From assembly GCA_002328565.1 (NCBI GenBank), contig DCUU01000015.1, forward strand, positions 244 through 36,186: a stretch of DNA of 35,943 nt, read 5' to 3'. A program made the translations under genes and the position numbers. The notes under the pieces are model-generated. The model saw only the letters and a program-made list of their open reading frames with translations. It had not been told where the DNA came from and did not search any database. The first letter of the stretch is position 1. Each line of letters begins with the position of its first letter. Origin of the DNA: Candidatus Moranbacteria bacterium UBA2206. Its GTDB lineage: Bacteria; Patescibacteriota; Minisyncoccia; Moranbacterales; UBA2206. Positions 15,604-22,932 of this stretch are shown in pieces.

Positions 15604-15765
15604 GCCACAACTTTTGCGCCCCCGCCAGAGCGGAAAATTCCGGCTCAAACTCCGGATTCGCAATTAGTCGCGATTTTTTATTAAGTTATATTATTACAAA
15701 ATTTAGTTTAATACACTTTTATTATTTTGGCAAGTCCCCCAAGTATTTTACTTTTGTGGATAAGA
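15604..15765 (-). promoter_or_regulatory. tuf leader with small hairpins and one DnaA-box-like 9-mer
   Basis: Three GC-rich hairpins precede tuf: TCGC/GCGA (15658-15673), TCCGG/CCGGA (15639-15656) and CCGC/GCGG (15622-15633). Upstream is AT-rich sequence with TATA-like strings but no convincing -35/-10 pair. TGTGGATAA (15755-15763) is a perfect match, on the complementary strand, to the DnaA box TTATCCACA; a single box proves little. Confidence 0.4.
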
Positions 15766-16044
15766 CTAATCGGCCTTTTCATAGCGTATTTCCTCACTTT
15801 TCGTTTCGCTTATTTCGCTAAGATCCATATCTTCAATTTTCTCTTCTTCTTGCATCACTTTCCAACTAGCTATATCATTGTTGATTTTATCAACCAATTC
15901 TTGTTTTGTCAAGCCTTCTACGCCTTCTTTCTTTATTTTCTTAAATTCCGTTAAGCTCAAAATTACATAATACTGCTCTTGATCTTTTATTACTGCTCGC
16001 CCTCCCAAGAGCTCCAGCGCTTCTTTGAGTTTTTTATCGAACAT
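15766..16044 (-). CDS. Small conserved-looking protein, N-terminus like Phd/YefM antitoxins
   Basis: 92 residues. The first half (KEALELLGGRAVIKDQEQYYVILSLTEFKKIK, read in pieces) has the look of a Phd/YefM-type strand-helix unit (VIKD...YYVILSLTEF), while the second half is helical and acidic (DKINNDIASWKVMQEEEKIEDMDLSE). The usual Phd DNA-binding N-terminus is missing, so this is not called an antitoxin. No toxin-like partner lies beside it. It is in the accessory insert between fusA and tuf, just upstream of tuf. Confidence 0.6.
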   Translation of the reverse strand: MFDKKLKEALELLGGRAVIKDQEQYYVILSLTEFKKIKKEGVEGLTKQELVDKINNDIASWKVMQEEEKIEDMDLSEISETKSEEIRYEKAD

Positions 16045-16105
16045 AAATTTTAAATTATTTTATATTTTTATGCTAACTTATTTGAAATTTTGTGTCAATG
16101 GAAAA

Positions 16106-16699
16106 TTACATAAATATATTCTCTAAACTGTTTCTATCTCTTTCCCACATCCGGGGATTAATTTGAATATATTCACGAATTTTGTTGAGGGAAATTTCGT
16201 TGCGGATTATTTGGTCGTAATAACGGGGTTGCCAGGCAAATCCAATATTTGAAAATTGTTTTTTGGAATTTTTTGCAAGAATGGATTTGAATGAACCGAT
16301 TATAACGGATAATGAACCTGGTTTTGGTGAAATTTTTGACATTTGTGGATACGCGCCGTTGTAGAGACGAGGCAATGCCTCGTCTCTACAGGAAACACCA
16401 CCACCACAATCATTATTAATTTCATCACGCGCAATTTCAACAATCCCATGCACATGATTTGGCATTACAACGAATTCATCCAATTTTACAAACGGAAAAT
16501 GCGCTGGAATTTCGCGCCAATATTTGTCCGCCATTTTCCCAACATCATTCAACACCATTTCCCCGTTTTTCACATCCCCAAAAAAATATTCTTTGTCTTT
16601 CGTGCAAATTGTCACAAAATACATTCCATTTTGTGAATAATCGTAATTTGATAATCTGGATGATTTAATTGTGTATTTGTTTTTGAATTTTTCGGGCAT
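16106..16699 (-). CDS. REP-associated tyrosine transposase (RAYT, Y1/IS200-like)
   Basis: 197 residues from MPEKFKNKYTIKSSRLSNYD; codons further upstream translate a REP hairpin and are not part of the gene. It is a HUH single-strand transposase: the metal-binding HxH motif is in MPNHVHGIVEI, the catalytic Tyr is probably in QPRYYDQIIRNE, and the fold start YFVTICTKDKEYFFGDV is typical of TnpA_REP. Such enzymes nick and move REP hairpins. Copies of its probable REP substrate lie just upstream, further upstream, and inside the coding region, where the hairpin adds SCRDEALPRLYNG in frame between the HUH region and the C-terminal half. Whether the enzyme tolerates this insert is unknown. Confidence 0.88.
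   Translation of the reverse strand: MPEKFKNKYTIKSSRLSNYDYSQNGMYFVTICTKDKEYFFGDVKNGEMVLNDVGKMADKYWREIPAHFPFVKLDEFVVMPNHVHGIVEIARDEINNDCGGGVSCRDEALPRLYNGAYPQMSKISPKPGSLSVIIGSFKSILAKNSKKQFSNIGFAWQPRYYDQIIRNEISLNKIREYIQINPRMWERDRNSLENIFM
16361..16389. repeat. REP hairpin inside the transposase gene
   Basis: GTAGAGACGAGGCA and its perfect complement with one central base (14+1+14). It lies in frame within the RAYT coding region and encodes the CRDEALPRLYN stretch. Same GTAGAGACG ends as the copy at 16725-16753. Confidence 0.9.
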
Positions 16700-16724
16700 T
16701 TTTATTTTTGTTTTATATTGCACC

Positions 16725-16753
16725 GTAGAGACGCCCCGACGGGGCGTCTCTAC
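16725..16753. repeat. REP hairpin upstream of the transposase
   Basis: GTAGAGACGCCCC, loop GAC, GGGGCGTCTCTAC: a perfect 13-bp stem. It lies 25 nt before the RAYT start codon, the usual RAYT-REP arrangement. Confidence 0.9.
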
Positions 16754-16799
16754 CGCAACAATCATTACTATAAATATATCATATTTTTTACAACACAAA

Positions 16800-16824
16800 A
16801 AAGACGAGGCAGTGCCTCGTCTTT
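16800..16824. repeat. REP hairpin, third copy
   Basis: AAAGACGAGGCA, one base, then its perfect complement (12+1+12). The core matches the copy within the gene, but the GTAG end is replaced by AAA. It is preceded by ACACAAAAAAGAC (16793-16805), which recurs at 17935-17947. Confidence 0.85.
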
Positions 16825-16883
16825 ACTGGAAAAAACTATTTAAAAGCATTTTCTATCTCCTTTTGATATTATTTTTCGCCGTA

Positions 16884-16989
16884 TTATTTTAATTTTCTAA
16901 TTACTTCTTTCGCATTATTTTCTTTTATACTTTTTGATATTTTTTTATAAATATCGACTGCAAGATAATAATTTCCTTCTTTTATTATA
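16884..16989 (-). pseudogene. Out-of-frame coding remnant after the DUF4116 gene
   Basis: Directly after the DUF4116 stop a different frame reads IIKEGNYYLAVDIYKKISKS followed by IKENNAKEVIRKLK and a stop. It looks like real protein (helical, repeat-like, Lys/Ile-rich) with no start codon, so it may be the end of a longer DUF4116 protein lost by a frameshift, or a remnant of another helical-repeat gene. The exact point of a shift cannot be located. Confidence 0.4.
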
Positions 16990-17842
16990 GTTTATATTTT
17001 TCGATTTCCTTTTTAATTTTTTCTGAAGCGCATTGTAGCGAGAGACCATTATTTTTAACTGCCTCTAACACAACTTCTTTGTTATTTTTTAGCTCATCTG
17101 AAGCGTACTGCAATGAACTTCCGTCATTTTTAACTGCCTCTAATACAACTTCTTTATTATTTCTAAGTTCATCTGAGGCGATTTTTAATGAAGGTGGAAA
17201 TTGCTTAACAGCCTCTAACACAACTTCTTTGTCATTTCTAAGTTCATCTGAAGCATATTCTAATGAAAGTCCGTTTCTTTTAACTGCCTCTAGCACAACT
17301 TCTTTGTCATTTCTAAGTTCATCTGAAGCCTTTAATAATTGATAGGTGTCTTTTTTAATTGCCTCCAATACAACTTCTTTGTCATTTCTAAGCTCTTTTG
17401 AAGCCCAGAACAATACACTTGCATCTTTCTTAATTGCCTCTAATAAAATTTCTTTATCATTTCTAAATTCTTCCGAAACATCTTTCATGATTCTCCAATT
17501 TATTTTTACTGCTTCTAACACAAAGTTTTTATTATCAAATAATTCCTTTGGGATGTTATTGAATTTTCCTTCTTCTAATTCACTATAATGGCTAAGTATA
17601 CTTTGTTTATCTTGATCAAGCTCCTTTGCTCTATGATACAAAATATCCATCTTAGTTGTGTCTTGTTGTTTCAGTGTGTTTATTATTTCAGATGTTAACT
17701 CAGCATCAGACAATTCTTTGACTGCCTCATTTTTAACAAATCCACCTTCAACGTCCACAAAATTTTTTTGCTCTTCCTTCGGCAAGTCCTCAACTTTTTT
17801 GTATTTTTCATCATGCGGATTGAATTGTTCTGGTGATCCCAT
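16985..17842 (-). CDS. DUF4116 repeat protein
   Basis: 285 residues. After a polar N-terminus (about 1-95) come about eight repeats of 24 residues with the pattern ELRNDKEVVLEAVKxxxxSLxYASD, the DUF4116 signature. Function is not known. The repeats are also near-identical in DNA (72-bp period), so copy number could change by recombination. A run of nine G (minus strand) lies across the promoter. There is no signal peptide or membrane segment. It sits in the accessory insert between fusA and tuf, and the coding remnant after its stop suggests the gene was once longer. Confidence 0.85.
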   Translation of the reverse strand: MGSPEQFNPHDEKYKKVEDLPKEEQKNFVDVEGGFVKNEAVKELSDAELTSEIINTLKQQDTTKMDILYHRAKELDQDKQSILSHYSELEEGKFNNIPKELFDNKNFVLEAVKINWRIMKDVSEEFRNDKEILLEAIKKDASVLFWASKELRNDKEVVLEAIKKDTYQLLKASDELRNDKEVVLEAVKRNGLSLEYASDELRNDKEVVLEAVKQFPPSLKIASDELRNNKEVVLEAVKNDGSSLQYASDELKNNKEVVLEAVKNNGLSLQCASEKIKKEIEKYKL

Positions 17843-17881
17843 AGTTTTATTTTAAAAAATTAAAATTATTTCGACACCTAA

Positions 17882-17911
17882 AATATAGCATATTTTCGCC
17901 CCCCCCCGCAA
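17882..17911 (-). promoter_or_regulatory. Promoter with a G9 tract in its spacer
   Basis: On the minus strand TTGCGG (17911-17906), an 18-nt spacer, and TATATT (17887-17882) form a plausible promoter about 40 nt before the DUF4116 start. The nine-base homopolymer (17899-17907) overlaps the -35 and the spacer, so slippage would change spacer length. Confidence 0.45.
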
Positions 17912-17934
17912 GCTAATGACAGCTAATGACTAAA

Positions 17935-18013
17935 ACACAAAAAAGACAATGTCCTGCTATACGAAAAAGACGTAGCAGTGCTACGTCTCTACGATTCTAA
18001 ATTTTTCGGGCAT
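17935..18013. mobile_element. REP hairpin plus 14-nt remnant of the transposase start
   Basis: AGACGTAGCA, one base, and its complement (17968-17988) end in the REP-like GTCTCTAC. Next to it AATTTTTCGGGCAT (18000-18013) is identical to the 14 nt at the RAYT start codon (16686-16699), and ACACAAAAAAGAC (17935-17947) matches the flank of the third REP copy. It looks like an internally deleted RAYT unit just after fusA. A tandem AGCTAATGAC repeat lies beside it (17911-17930). Confidence 0.6.
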
Positions 18014-18020
18014 TATAATT

Positions 18021-20111
18021 CTATTTCTTATCCCCACTAATAATTCCTTCCGCCACATTCTTCGGCACTTCGGCGTAGTGAGAGAATTCCATCACATAGT
18101 TGGCGCGACCTTGAGTCATGGATCGAAGTTGAGTGGCATATCCAAACATTGAAGAAAGCGGAGCTTCGGCATCGATTTCTTTTACTCGCGCATTGCCTTC
18201 GCCACGGTCATTCATTTCTTTGATGATGCCTCGTTTAGAGTTCAAATCTCCCACCACGTCTCCCATAAAATTCTCCGGAGTCGTCACTACTACTTTCATA
18301 ATCGGTTCCATGATAATTGGATTGGCGCGACGAGAGGCTTCCTTGAAAGCCATCGAACCAGCAATTCTAAAAGCGGCTTCTGAGGAGTCAACATCATGAA
18401 AAGATCCATCATACACAGTCGCCTTGATATCCACCATTGGATACCCGGCCAAAACTCCATTGTCCATCGCCTCTTTGATTCCCTTGCCAATCGGAGCAAT
18501 ATATTCTTGCGGGATAGCACCACCTTTGATTTCATCCACAAATTCAAATCCTTTGCCAGCTTCTTGTGGTTCCACTTTGATCCAACAATGACCATATTGT
18601 CCGCGTCCACCGGATTGCTTGATATATTTTCCTTCCGCTTGCGCATTACTTTTAATTGTTTCTCGATAAGCTACTTGTGGTTGACCGATATTAGCTTCGA
18701 CTTTGAATTCTCTTTTCATTCGATCTACGATGATATCTAGATGCAATTCTCCCATTCCGGAGATAATAGTTTGGGCAGTTTCTTCATCAGTTCTAATTTT
18801 GAAAGTTGGATCCTCTTCGGCTAATTTTCGCAGAGCCATTCCCATCTTTTCTTGATCAGCTTTGGTTTTTGGTTCCACCGCAATTGAGATAACTGGTTCT
18901 GGAAAAGTTATTTTTTCAAGTAAAATTGGATTCTCTGGATCACACAGCGTATCTCCCGTAGTGGTGTTTTTCATTCCTACCAAAGCTCCGATTCCACCTG
19001 TGTGAATTTCATCTACTTCTTCTCGATGATTAGCATGCATTCGCAAAATTCGTCCCACTCTTTCTTTTTCTCCCTTAGAAGAATTCAAAACATACGAACC
19101 AGCCTTGAGCATTCCACTATAAACTCGAAAGAAAGTTAGTTGACCCACAAATGGATCAGTCGCCACCTTGAAAGCCAAAGCAGAAAAAGGAGCGTTATCG
19201 TCATATTTAATGGCTACTTCTTTAGTTTCATCATCCACTTCAGTGGCCTTAATGGCTGGAACATCAATTGGGGATGGCAGATAATCTACTACCGCGTCTA
19301 GCACTAACTGCACTCCCTTGTTTCGAAGAGCTGTGCCGGTAAAAACTGGAACAAGCGTCACAGCATTTACTCCTTTTCGCAGAGCCGATTTTAGTTCCGC
19401 CTGCGAAATCTCTTCACCGTTTAGGAATTTTTCTGTGAGCACATCATCAGTTTCAGAAATTTTTTCTACCATTTTTTCTCGCCATTCTTTGGATTTTTCA
19501 AGCATATCAGCTGGAATTTCTTCTTCGTTGACAATCTCTCCCATATCTCCGGAAAAAGTATAAGCTTTCATTTTAATCAAATCCACCACGCCGGAAAAAT
19601 CTCCTCGTTCTCCGATTGGCAGTTGCACAGCTACGGCGTTGGGCGTAAGCCTGTCCCAAATAGTTTTTAGAGCGTAATAAAAATCTGCGCCTTCTTTGTC
19701 GATTTTGTTGATAAAACAAATGCGTGGCACTTTATATTTTTCTGCTTGTCGCCAAACAGTTTCTGATTGCGGTTCCACACCTTCCTTACCGTCAAAAACT
19801 ACCACACCACCGTCCAAAACTCTTAGCGATCTTTCCACTTCCACAGTAAAGTCCACATGTCCCGGAGTATCGATAATATTGATTTGATGATCTTTCCAAA
19901 AACAAGTTGTCGCTGCTGAAGTGATGGTGATTCCCCGTTCTTTTTCTTGTTCCATCCAGTCCATCGTCGCAGCACCTTCATGCACTTCACCAATTTTGTG
20001 AGTGATGCCAGTATAAAACAAAACACGCTCAGTGGTGGTGGTTTTTCCAGCATCAATATGAGCGATAATTCCGATGTTGCGATATTTTTCGATTGGGTAT
20101 TCTCGAGCCAT
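18021..20111 (-). CDS. fusA: Elongation factor G
   Basis: 696 residues, normal. It drives ribosomal translocation by GTP hydrolysis. G motifs: GIIAHIDAGKTTT, ERGITI, IDTPGHVDF, FINKIDKEGADF. Domains II to V are all present, including GGRGQYGHCWIKVEP, the domain IV start, and the end MEFSHYAEVPKNVAEGI. It follows rpsG at 94 nt, with a foldback repeat in the gap, as in the str operon. Confidence 0.98.
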   Translation of the reverse strand: MAREYPIEKYRNIGIIAHIDAGKTTTTERVLFYTGITHKIGEVHEGAATMDWMEQEKERGITITSAATTCFWKDHQINIIDTPGHVDFTVEVERSLRVLDGGVVVFDGKEGVEPQSETVWRQAEKYKVPRICFINKIDKEGADFYYALKTIWDRLTPNAVAVQLPIGERGDFSGVVDLIKMKAYTFSGDMGEIVNEEEIPADMLEKSKEWREKMVEKISETDDVLTEKFLNGEEISQAELKSALRKGVNAVTLVPVFTGTALRNKGVQLVLDAVVDYLPSPIDVPAIKATEVDDETKEVAIKYDDNAPFSALAFKVATDPFVGQLTFFRVYSGMLKAGSYVLNSSKGEKERVGRILRMHANHREEVDEIHTGGIGALVGMKNTTTGDTLCDPENPILLEKITFPEPVISIAVEPKTKADQEKMGMALRKLAEEDPTFKIRTDEETAQTIISGMGELHLDIIVDRMKREFKVEANIGQPQVAYRETIKSNAQAEGKYIKQSGGRGQYGHCWIKVEPQEAGKGFEFVDEIKGGAIPQEYIAPIGKGIKEAMDNGVLAGYPMVDIKATVYDGSFHDVDSSEAAFRIAGSMAFKEASRRANPIIMEPIMKVVVTTPENFMGDVVGDLNSKRGIIKEMNDRGEGNARVKEIDAEAPLSSMFGYATQLRSMTQGRANYVMEFSHYAEVPKNVAEGIISGDKK

Positions 20112-20114
20112 TTT

Positions 20115-20205
20115 TCATGAAACATGAAACATGGAACATGAAACAATTAAATCATGTTCAATATTTTATGTATTTGTTATATGTTTTATGTTATATGCTT
20201 TATGA
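20115..20205. repeat. Foldback of 'catgaaaca' words (family A, copy 3)
   Basis: TCATGAAACATGAAACATGG on the left faces TTATATGTTTTATG, TTATATGC and TTTATGA on the right, forming a long imperfect stem in the rpsG-fusA gap. The fusA ATG is just beyond the left arm, the same position relative to the start as at adk. Confidence 0.65.
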
Positions 20206-20673
20206 TTAAGCGAAGTGTGCAAAAGCCTTATTAGCATCAGCCATTCGGTGAACATCTTCTCTTTTCTTCATGGCTCCACCAATTTTATTGGAAGCATCAA
20301 TTAGTTCATCAGCTAATTTTTCTGCCATTTTCTTGCCTTTTTTCGCATTAATAGCAGCTTTGAGCCAGCGGATAGCCAGAGTTGTTCTTCTGTCTCCAGC
20401 TACTGGAACCGGGACTTGATAGTTAGCACCACCTACTCTTCTAGATTTCAATTCCACTAAAGGAGAAACGTTTTTGATAGCTTGTTCAAAAATATTCAAA
20501 CCGCCTTTTTTCGTTCTCTCATGAATGATATCAAAAGAATCATACATTATTTTTTCTGCAATAGTTTTCTTTCCGCTTTCCATTATGCTCACCATAAATT
20601 TCCCAACCAGCATATTATTATACCTTGGGTCTGGCTTAGTATTTTTTTGATAAATCCTTTTTCTTCTTGCCAT
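20206..20673 (-). CDS. rpsG: 30S ribosomal protein S7
   Basis: 155 residues, normal. ARRKRIYQKNTKPDPRYNN start, VSPLVELKSRRVGGANYQVP signature, and DVHRMADANKAFAHF end. S7 nucleates 30S head assembly. Confidence 0.97.
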   Translation of the reverse strand: MARRKRIYQKNTKPDPRYNNMLVGKFMVSIMESGKKTIAEKIMYDSFDIIHERTKKGGLNIFEQAIKNVSPLVELKSRRVGGANYQVPVPVAGDRRTTLAIRWLKAAINAKKGKKMAEKLADELIDASNKIGGAMKKREDVHRMADANKAFAHFA

Positions 20674-20686
20674 AAATTTTATATAA

Positions 20687-20782
20687 GATGCTAATCTGCT
20701 AATATATACTAATCTGCTAATTGCTAATCGTTCATATCATTCGCAATTCGCATCATTCGCATATATTCGTAGATTCGCATCG
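20687..20782. repeat. Foldback of 'gctaat/gcgaat' words (family B, copy 2)
   Basis: The left half consists of GCTAAT-type words and the right half of ATTCGC-type words, so the arms pair with regular single mismatches. It fills the rpsL-rpsG gap and matches the rpsQ-rplN copy in word order and length. Confidence 0.65.
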
Positions 20783-20784
20783 CT

Positions 20785-21204
20785 TTATTCTTTAGCTTTT
20801 TCTCTTTTTGCTCCGTACTTTGATCGGCCTTGTTTTCGGTTAGCTGCTCCAGCAGTGTCTAATACTCCTCTAACAATATGATAACGGACACCAGGAAGAT
20901 CCTTCACGCGACCTCCGCGAATCATCACGATAGAATGTTCTTGCAAGTTATGTCCGATTCCTGGAATATAGGCCGTCACTTCCATTCCATTTGTGAGTCT
21001 TACACGAGCAATTTTTCGCAATGCTGAGTTAGGTTTTTTTGGAGTAGTAGTGGAAACCTTGATGCACACTCCCCGCTTAAATGGACCAGCCGTATCGGTA
21101 GGTCTATTTTGAATAGTATTAAAAACATATTTAAAAGCCGGTGTTTTGCTTTTGTTTTCTGTAGTTTTTCTCGGTTTTCTTTTTAACTGATTGATTGTTG
21201 GCAT
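20785..21204 (-). CDS. rpsL: 30S ribosomal protein S12
   Basis: 139 residues (usual 124-137). PTINQLKRKPRK start; TTTPKKPNSALRKIARVRLT holds the decoding-centre Lys, and RVKDLPGVRYHIVRGVLDTAG the second conserved loop. First gene of the str operon, with its own promoter. Confidence 0.97.
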   Translation of the reverse strand: MPTINQLKRKPRKTTENKSKTPAFKYVFNTIQNRPTDTAGPFKRGVCIKVSTTTPKKPNSALRKIARVRLTNGMEVTAYIPGIGHNLQEHSIVMIRGGRVKDLPGVRYHIVRGVLDTAGAANRKQGRSKYGAKREKAKE

Positions 21205-21268
21205 ATAAAATAAAAAACATTAATTAAAAAACGAAACGCCTTGGGTTTGAAAATTGCCCAGTGAAATA

Positions 21269-21297
21269 ATCTTAATTGATTGAGTTTATTATGTCAA
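21269..21297 (-). promoter_or_regulatory. Promoter of the str operon
   Basis: TTGACA (21297-21292), a 17-nt spacer, and TAAGAT (21274-21269) on the minus strand, giving a leader of about 55-60 nt before rpsL. Confidence 0.75.
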
Positions 21298-21310
21298 TAG
21301 CTTGACAATT

Positions 21311-22033
21311 TTAACTTTGAAATTTCGGGATTTTGTTTTCGGCGGGTCGGCCGGCTTTTTTCCAGGCGGAAAAAGTATTGAATTTCGCATAATTAATCGC
21401 GATGATTTTTTCTTTGTTCTCGCTTTTCCCGCAGGTGCGGGAAAAATAGACAATGTATTCCGGCTTTTTTATCCAGCTCAAGGAATTGGCTAATTCAAAA
21501 AGATCACAAACGACTTTGTCAGTTTTTTCTTCAAAATCGGAAAAATTGCTCACTTCAAAAATCATTTTGACGTTTCCTCTTTCACTGTTCACAATCACAT
21601 CCGCTTCGATATAGTGTTTGCCTTCTTTTGGCCCAACTTTGACATATCTCCCAAGCTCAACCAGATTAAGTGGATATTTATATTTCTCAATCAATTCAAC
21701 GTAGAGCTGAGCTTTTATAAGTCCTTCTTCCTGTTCTTTTGATTCTTGTTTATCCCCTGACAAATATACTACCCTTGATTCATCACGAATAATCAAAGTT
21801 TTAGCAAAAACTTGCGAAGCATATTTTTTTTCACTGCTATCAGCCAGGCAAAAATTTTTGTTTTTATTTTTATTCTCCAAAAGCGTTTCAAATTTTTCTG
21901 CTGAAAGAACTACCATCTTGGGGCATCCTCTTTCTGTGAGGGTATAGTATGTATCACCTTTTTGCACTTCTTCGGCAATGTTAAAAATATTTTTTCTAGC
22001 CGATGTAATCGACAAAGTTGTTTTTGTACGCAT
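21311..22033 (-). CDS. Fusion: Phd/YefM-like antitoxin domain + HsdR_N-like nuclease domain
   Basis: 240 residues. Residues 5-55 (LSITSARKNIFNIAEEVQKG, YYTLTERGCPKMVVLSAEKF) look like a Phd/YefM antitoxin. After a Lys/Asn-rich linker, residues 104-200 resemble the N-terminal nuclease domain of type I restriction HsdR: LIKAQLYVELIEKYKYPLNL, then YIEADVIVN and MIFEVSNFSD. In the PD-(D/E)xK fold the Asp (145) and Glu (160) are present, but the Lys of ExK is Ser (162), so activity is uncertain. No separate toxin gene is adjacent. The gene lies just downstream of a MITE-like element, upstream of the str operon. Repressor, defence or decayed module all remain open. Confidence 0.7.
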   Translation of the reverse strand: MRTKTTLSITSARKNIFNIAEEVQKGDTYYTLTERGCPKMVVLSAEKFETLLENKNKNKNFCLADSSEKKYASQVFAKTLIIRDESRVVYLSGDKQESKEQEEGLIKAQLYVELIEKYKYPLNLVELGRYVKVGPKEGKHYIEADVIVNSERGNVKMIFEVSNFSDFEEKTDKVVCDLFELANSLSWIKKPEYIVYFSRTCGKSENKEKIIAINYAKFNTFSAWKKAGRPAENKIPKFQS

Positions 22034-22044
22034 TTTTCTATTTC

Positions 22045-22194
22045 AGGACTTACACGTTTGATTGCGGAAAAGATATTAACGCAGTCGCCAGGAAAATATT
22101 TTTCTTAAGCAGTTTTTGATTACTGGCGAATTGTTGCATTTTATAGTTGCTTTTGCGACAAGCATATCTTGACGCGAGCAAATGCGTAAGTCCT
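22045..22194. mobile_element. 150-bp foldback MITE-like element
   Basis: Terminal inverted repeats AGGACTTACACGTTTG (22045-22060) and CAAATGCGTAAGTCCT (22179-22194) differ at two positions. Inner pairs AAGATAT/ATATCTT, GTCGC/GCGAC and TCGCCAG/CTGGCGA make most of the element a long imperfect hairpin. There is no coding capacity and no clear target-site duplication. It is 11 bp before the antitoxin-nuclease fusion gene and may supply promoter sequence. Confidence 0.75.
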
Positions 22195-22238
22195 ACTAAA
22201 TTTAGAAGTTATGCGTACATAATAACGTACATAGAATT

Positions 22239-22904
22239 TTATAGCAAGCCCTCGCATTTCAAGCTCAAGAAAGAATTCTCACTCACGATCACATGATCGA
22301 TTATTTCTATGCCCAAAATATTCCCTGCCTCCACTAATCGCTTGGTGATTTGCAAGTCATCGGTCGAAGGATTGACATCCCCCGATGGATGGTTATGACA
22401 AATTATTATTTGCGCGGCGCAATGGCGGATAGCTGGTTCAAAAACTTCCCGCGGATGAATCAAATTGGCATTAAGTATTCCGATAGAAATAATTTCCCGT
22501 TGAATTTTTTGGTTGCGCGTGTCCAAATAGAAAACTACAAAATGTTCTTTTTTGTTATCACGGATATCTTTCAAATTTTCCCAGGTGTCACGCGGAGACA
22601 AAATCAATTCAGTTTTTTTGCCGTTGAGAAATCTTCTTCCCAACTCAAAACAAGCCAGGATTTCCGCCGCCTTAACTGGGCCAAGCCCAGAAGTTTCTTT
22701 CAATTCAGAAAAATTCGCTTTGGAAAAACCTTCCTTGCCAAATTTCCTGATAATTTTTTTCGAAATTTCAACTACATTAGCATCCTTATTGCCAGTTCGA
22801 AGCAAAATCGCCAAAAGCTCTGCATCGGACAATTTCTCTGGTCCATATTTTTCCATTTTTTCCCGCGGTCGATCAACACGCGGAAGATCTTTTATTTTTG
22901 ACAT
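22239..22904 (-). CDS. radC: RadC family JAMM-domain protein
   Basis: 221 residues from MSKIKDLPRVDRPREKMEKY, the usual family start; a GTG 9 codons upstream is less likely. N-terminal UPF0758 helix-hairpin-helix part (LSDAELLAILLRTG, TSGLGPVKAAEILA), then the JAMM metalloprotease-like domain with HNHPSGDVNPSTDD. The biochemical role of RadC is unsettled. It begins 28 nt after the lipase-like gene and probably shares its transcript. Confidence 0.93.
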   Translation of the reverse strand: MSKIKDLPRVDRPREKMEKYGPEKLSDAELLAILLRTGNKDANVVEISKKIIRKFGKEGFSKANFSELKETSGLGPVKAAEILACFELGRRFLNGKKTELILSPRDTWENLKDIRDNKKEHFVVFYLDTRNQKIQREIISIGILNANLIHPREVFEPAIRHCAAQIIICHNHPSGDVNPSTDDLQITKRLVEAGNILGIEIIDHVIVSENSFLSLKCEGLL

Positions 22905-22932
22905 TTGTTTGAAAAAAATATTACTAAGCACT

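Noticed and set aside
16700..16798. A 33-codon N-terminal extension of the RAYT
   Set aside because: It includes a REP hairpin and has no family counterpart.
17000..17500. Regular 72-bp repeats as a CRISPR array
   Set aside because: The repeats are in frame, encode DUF4116 units and have no unique spacers.
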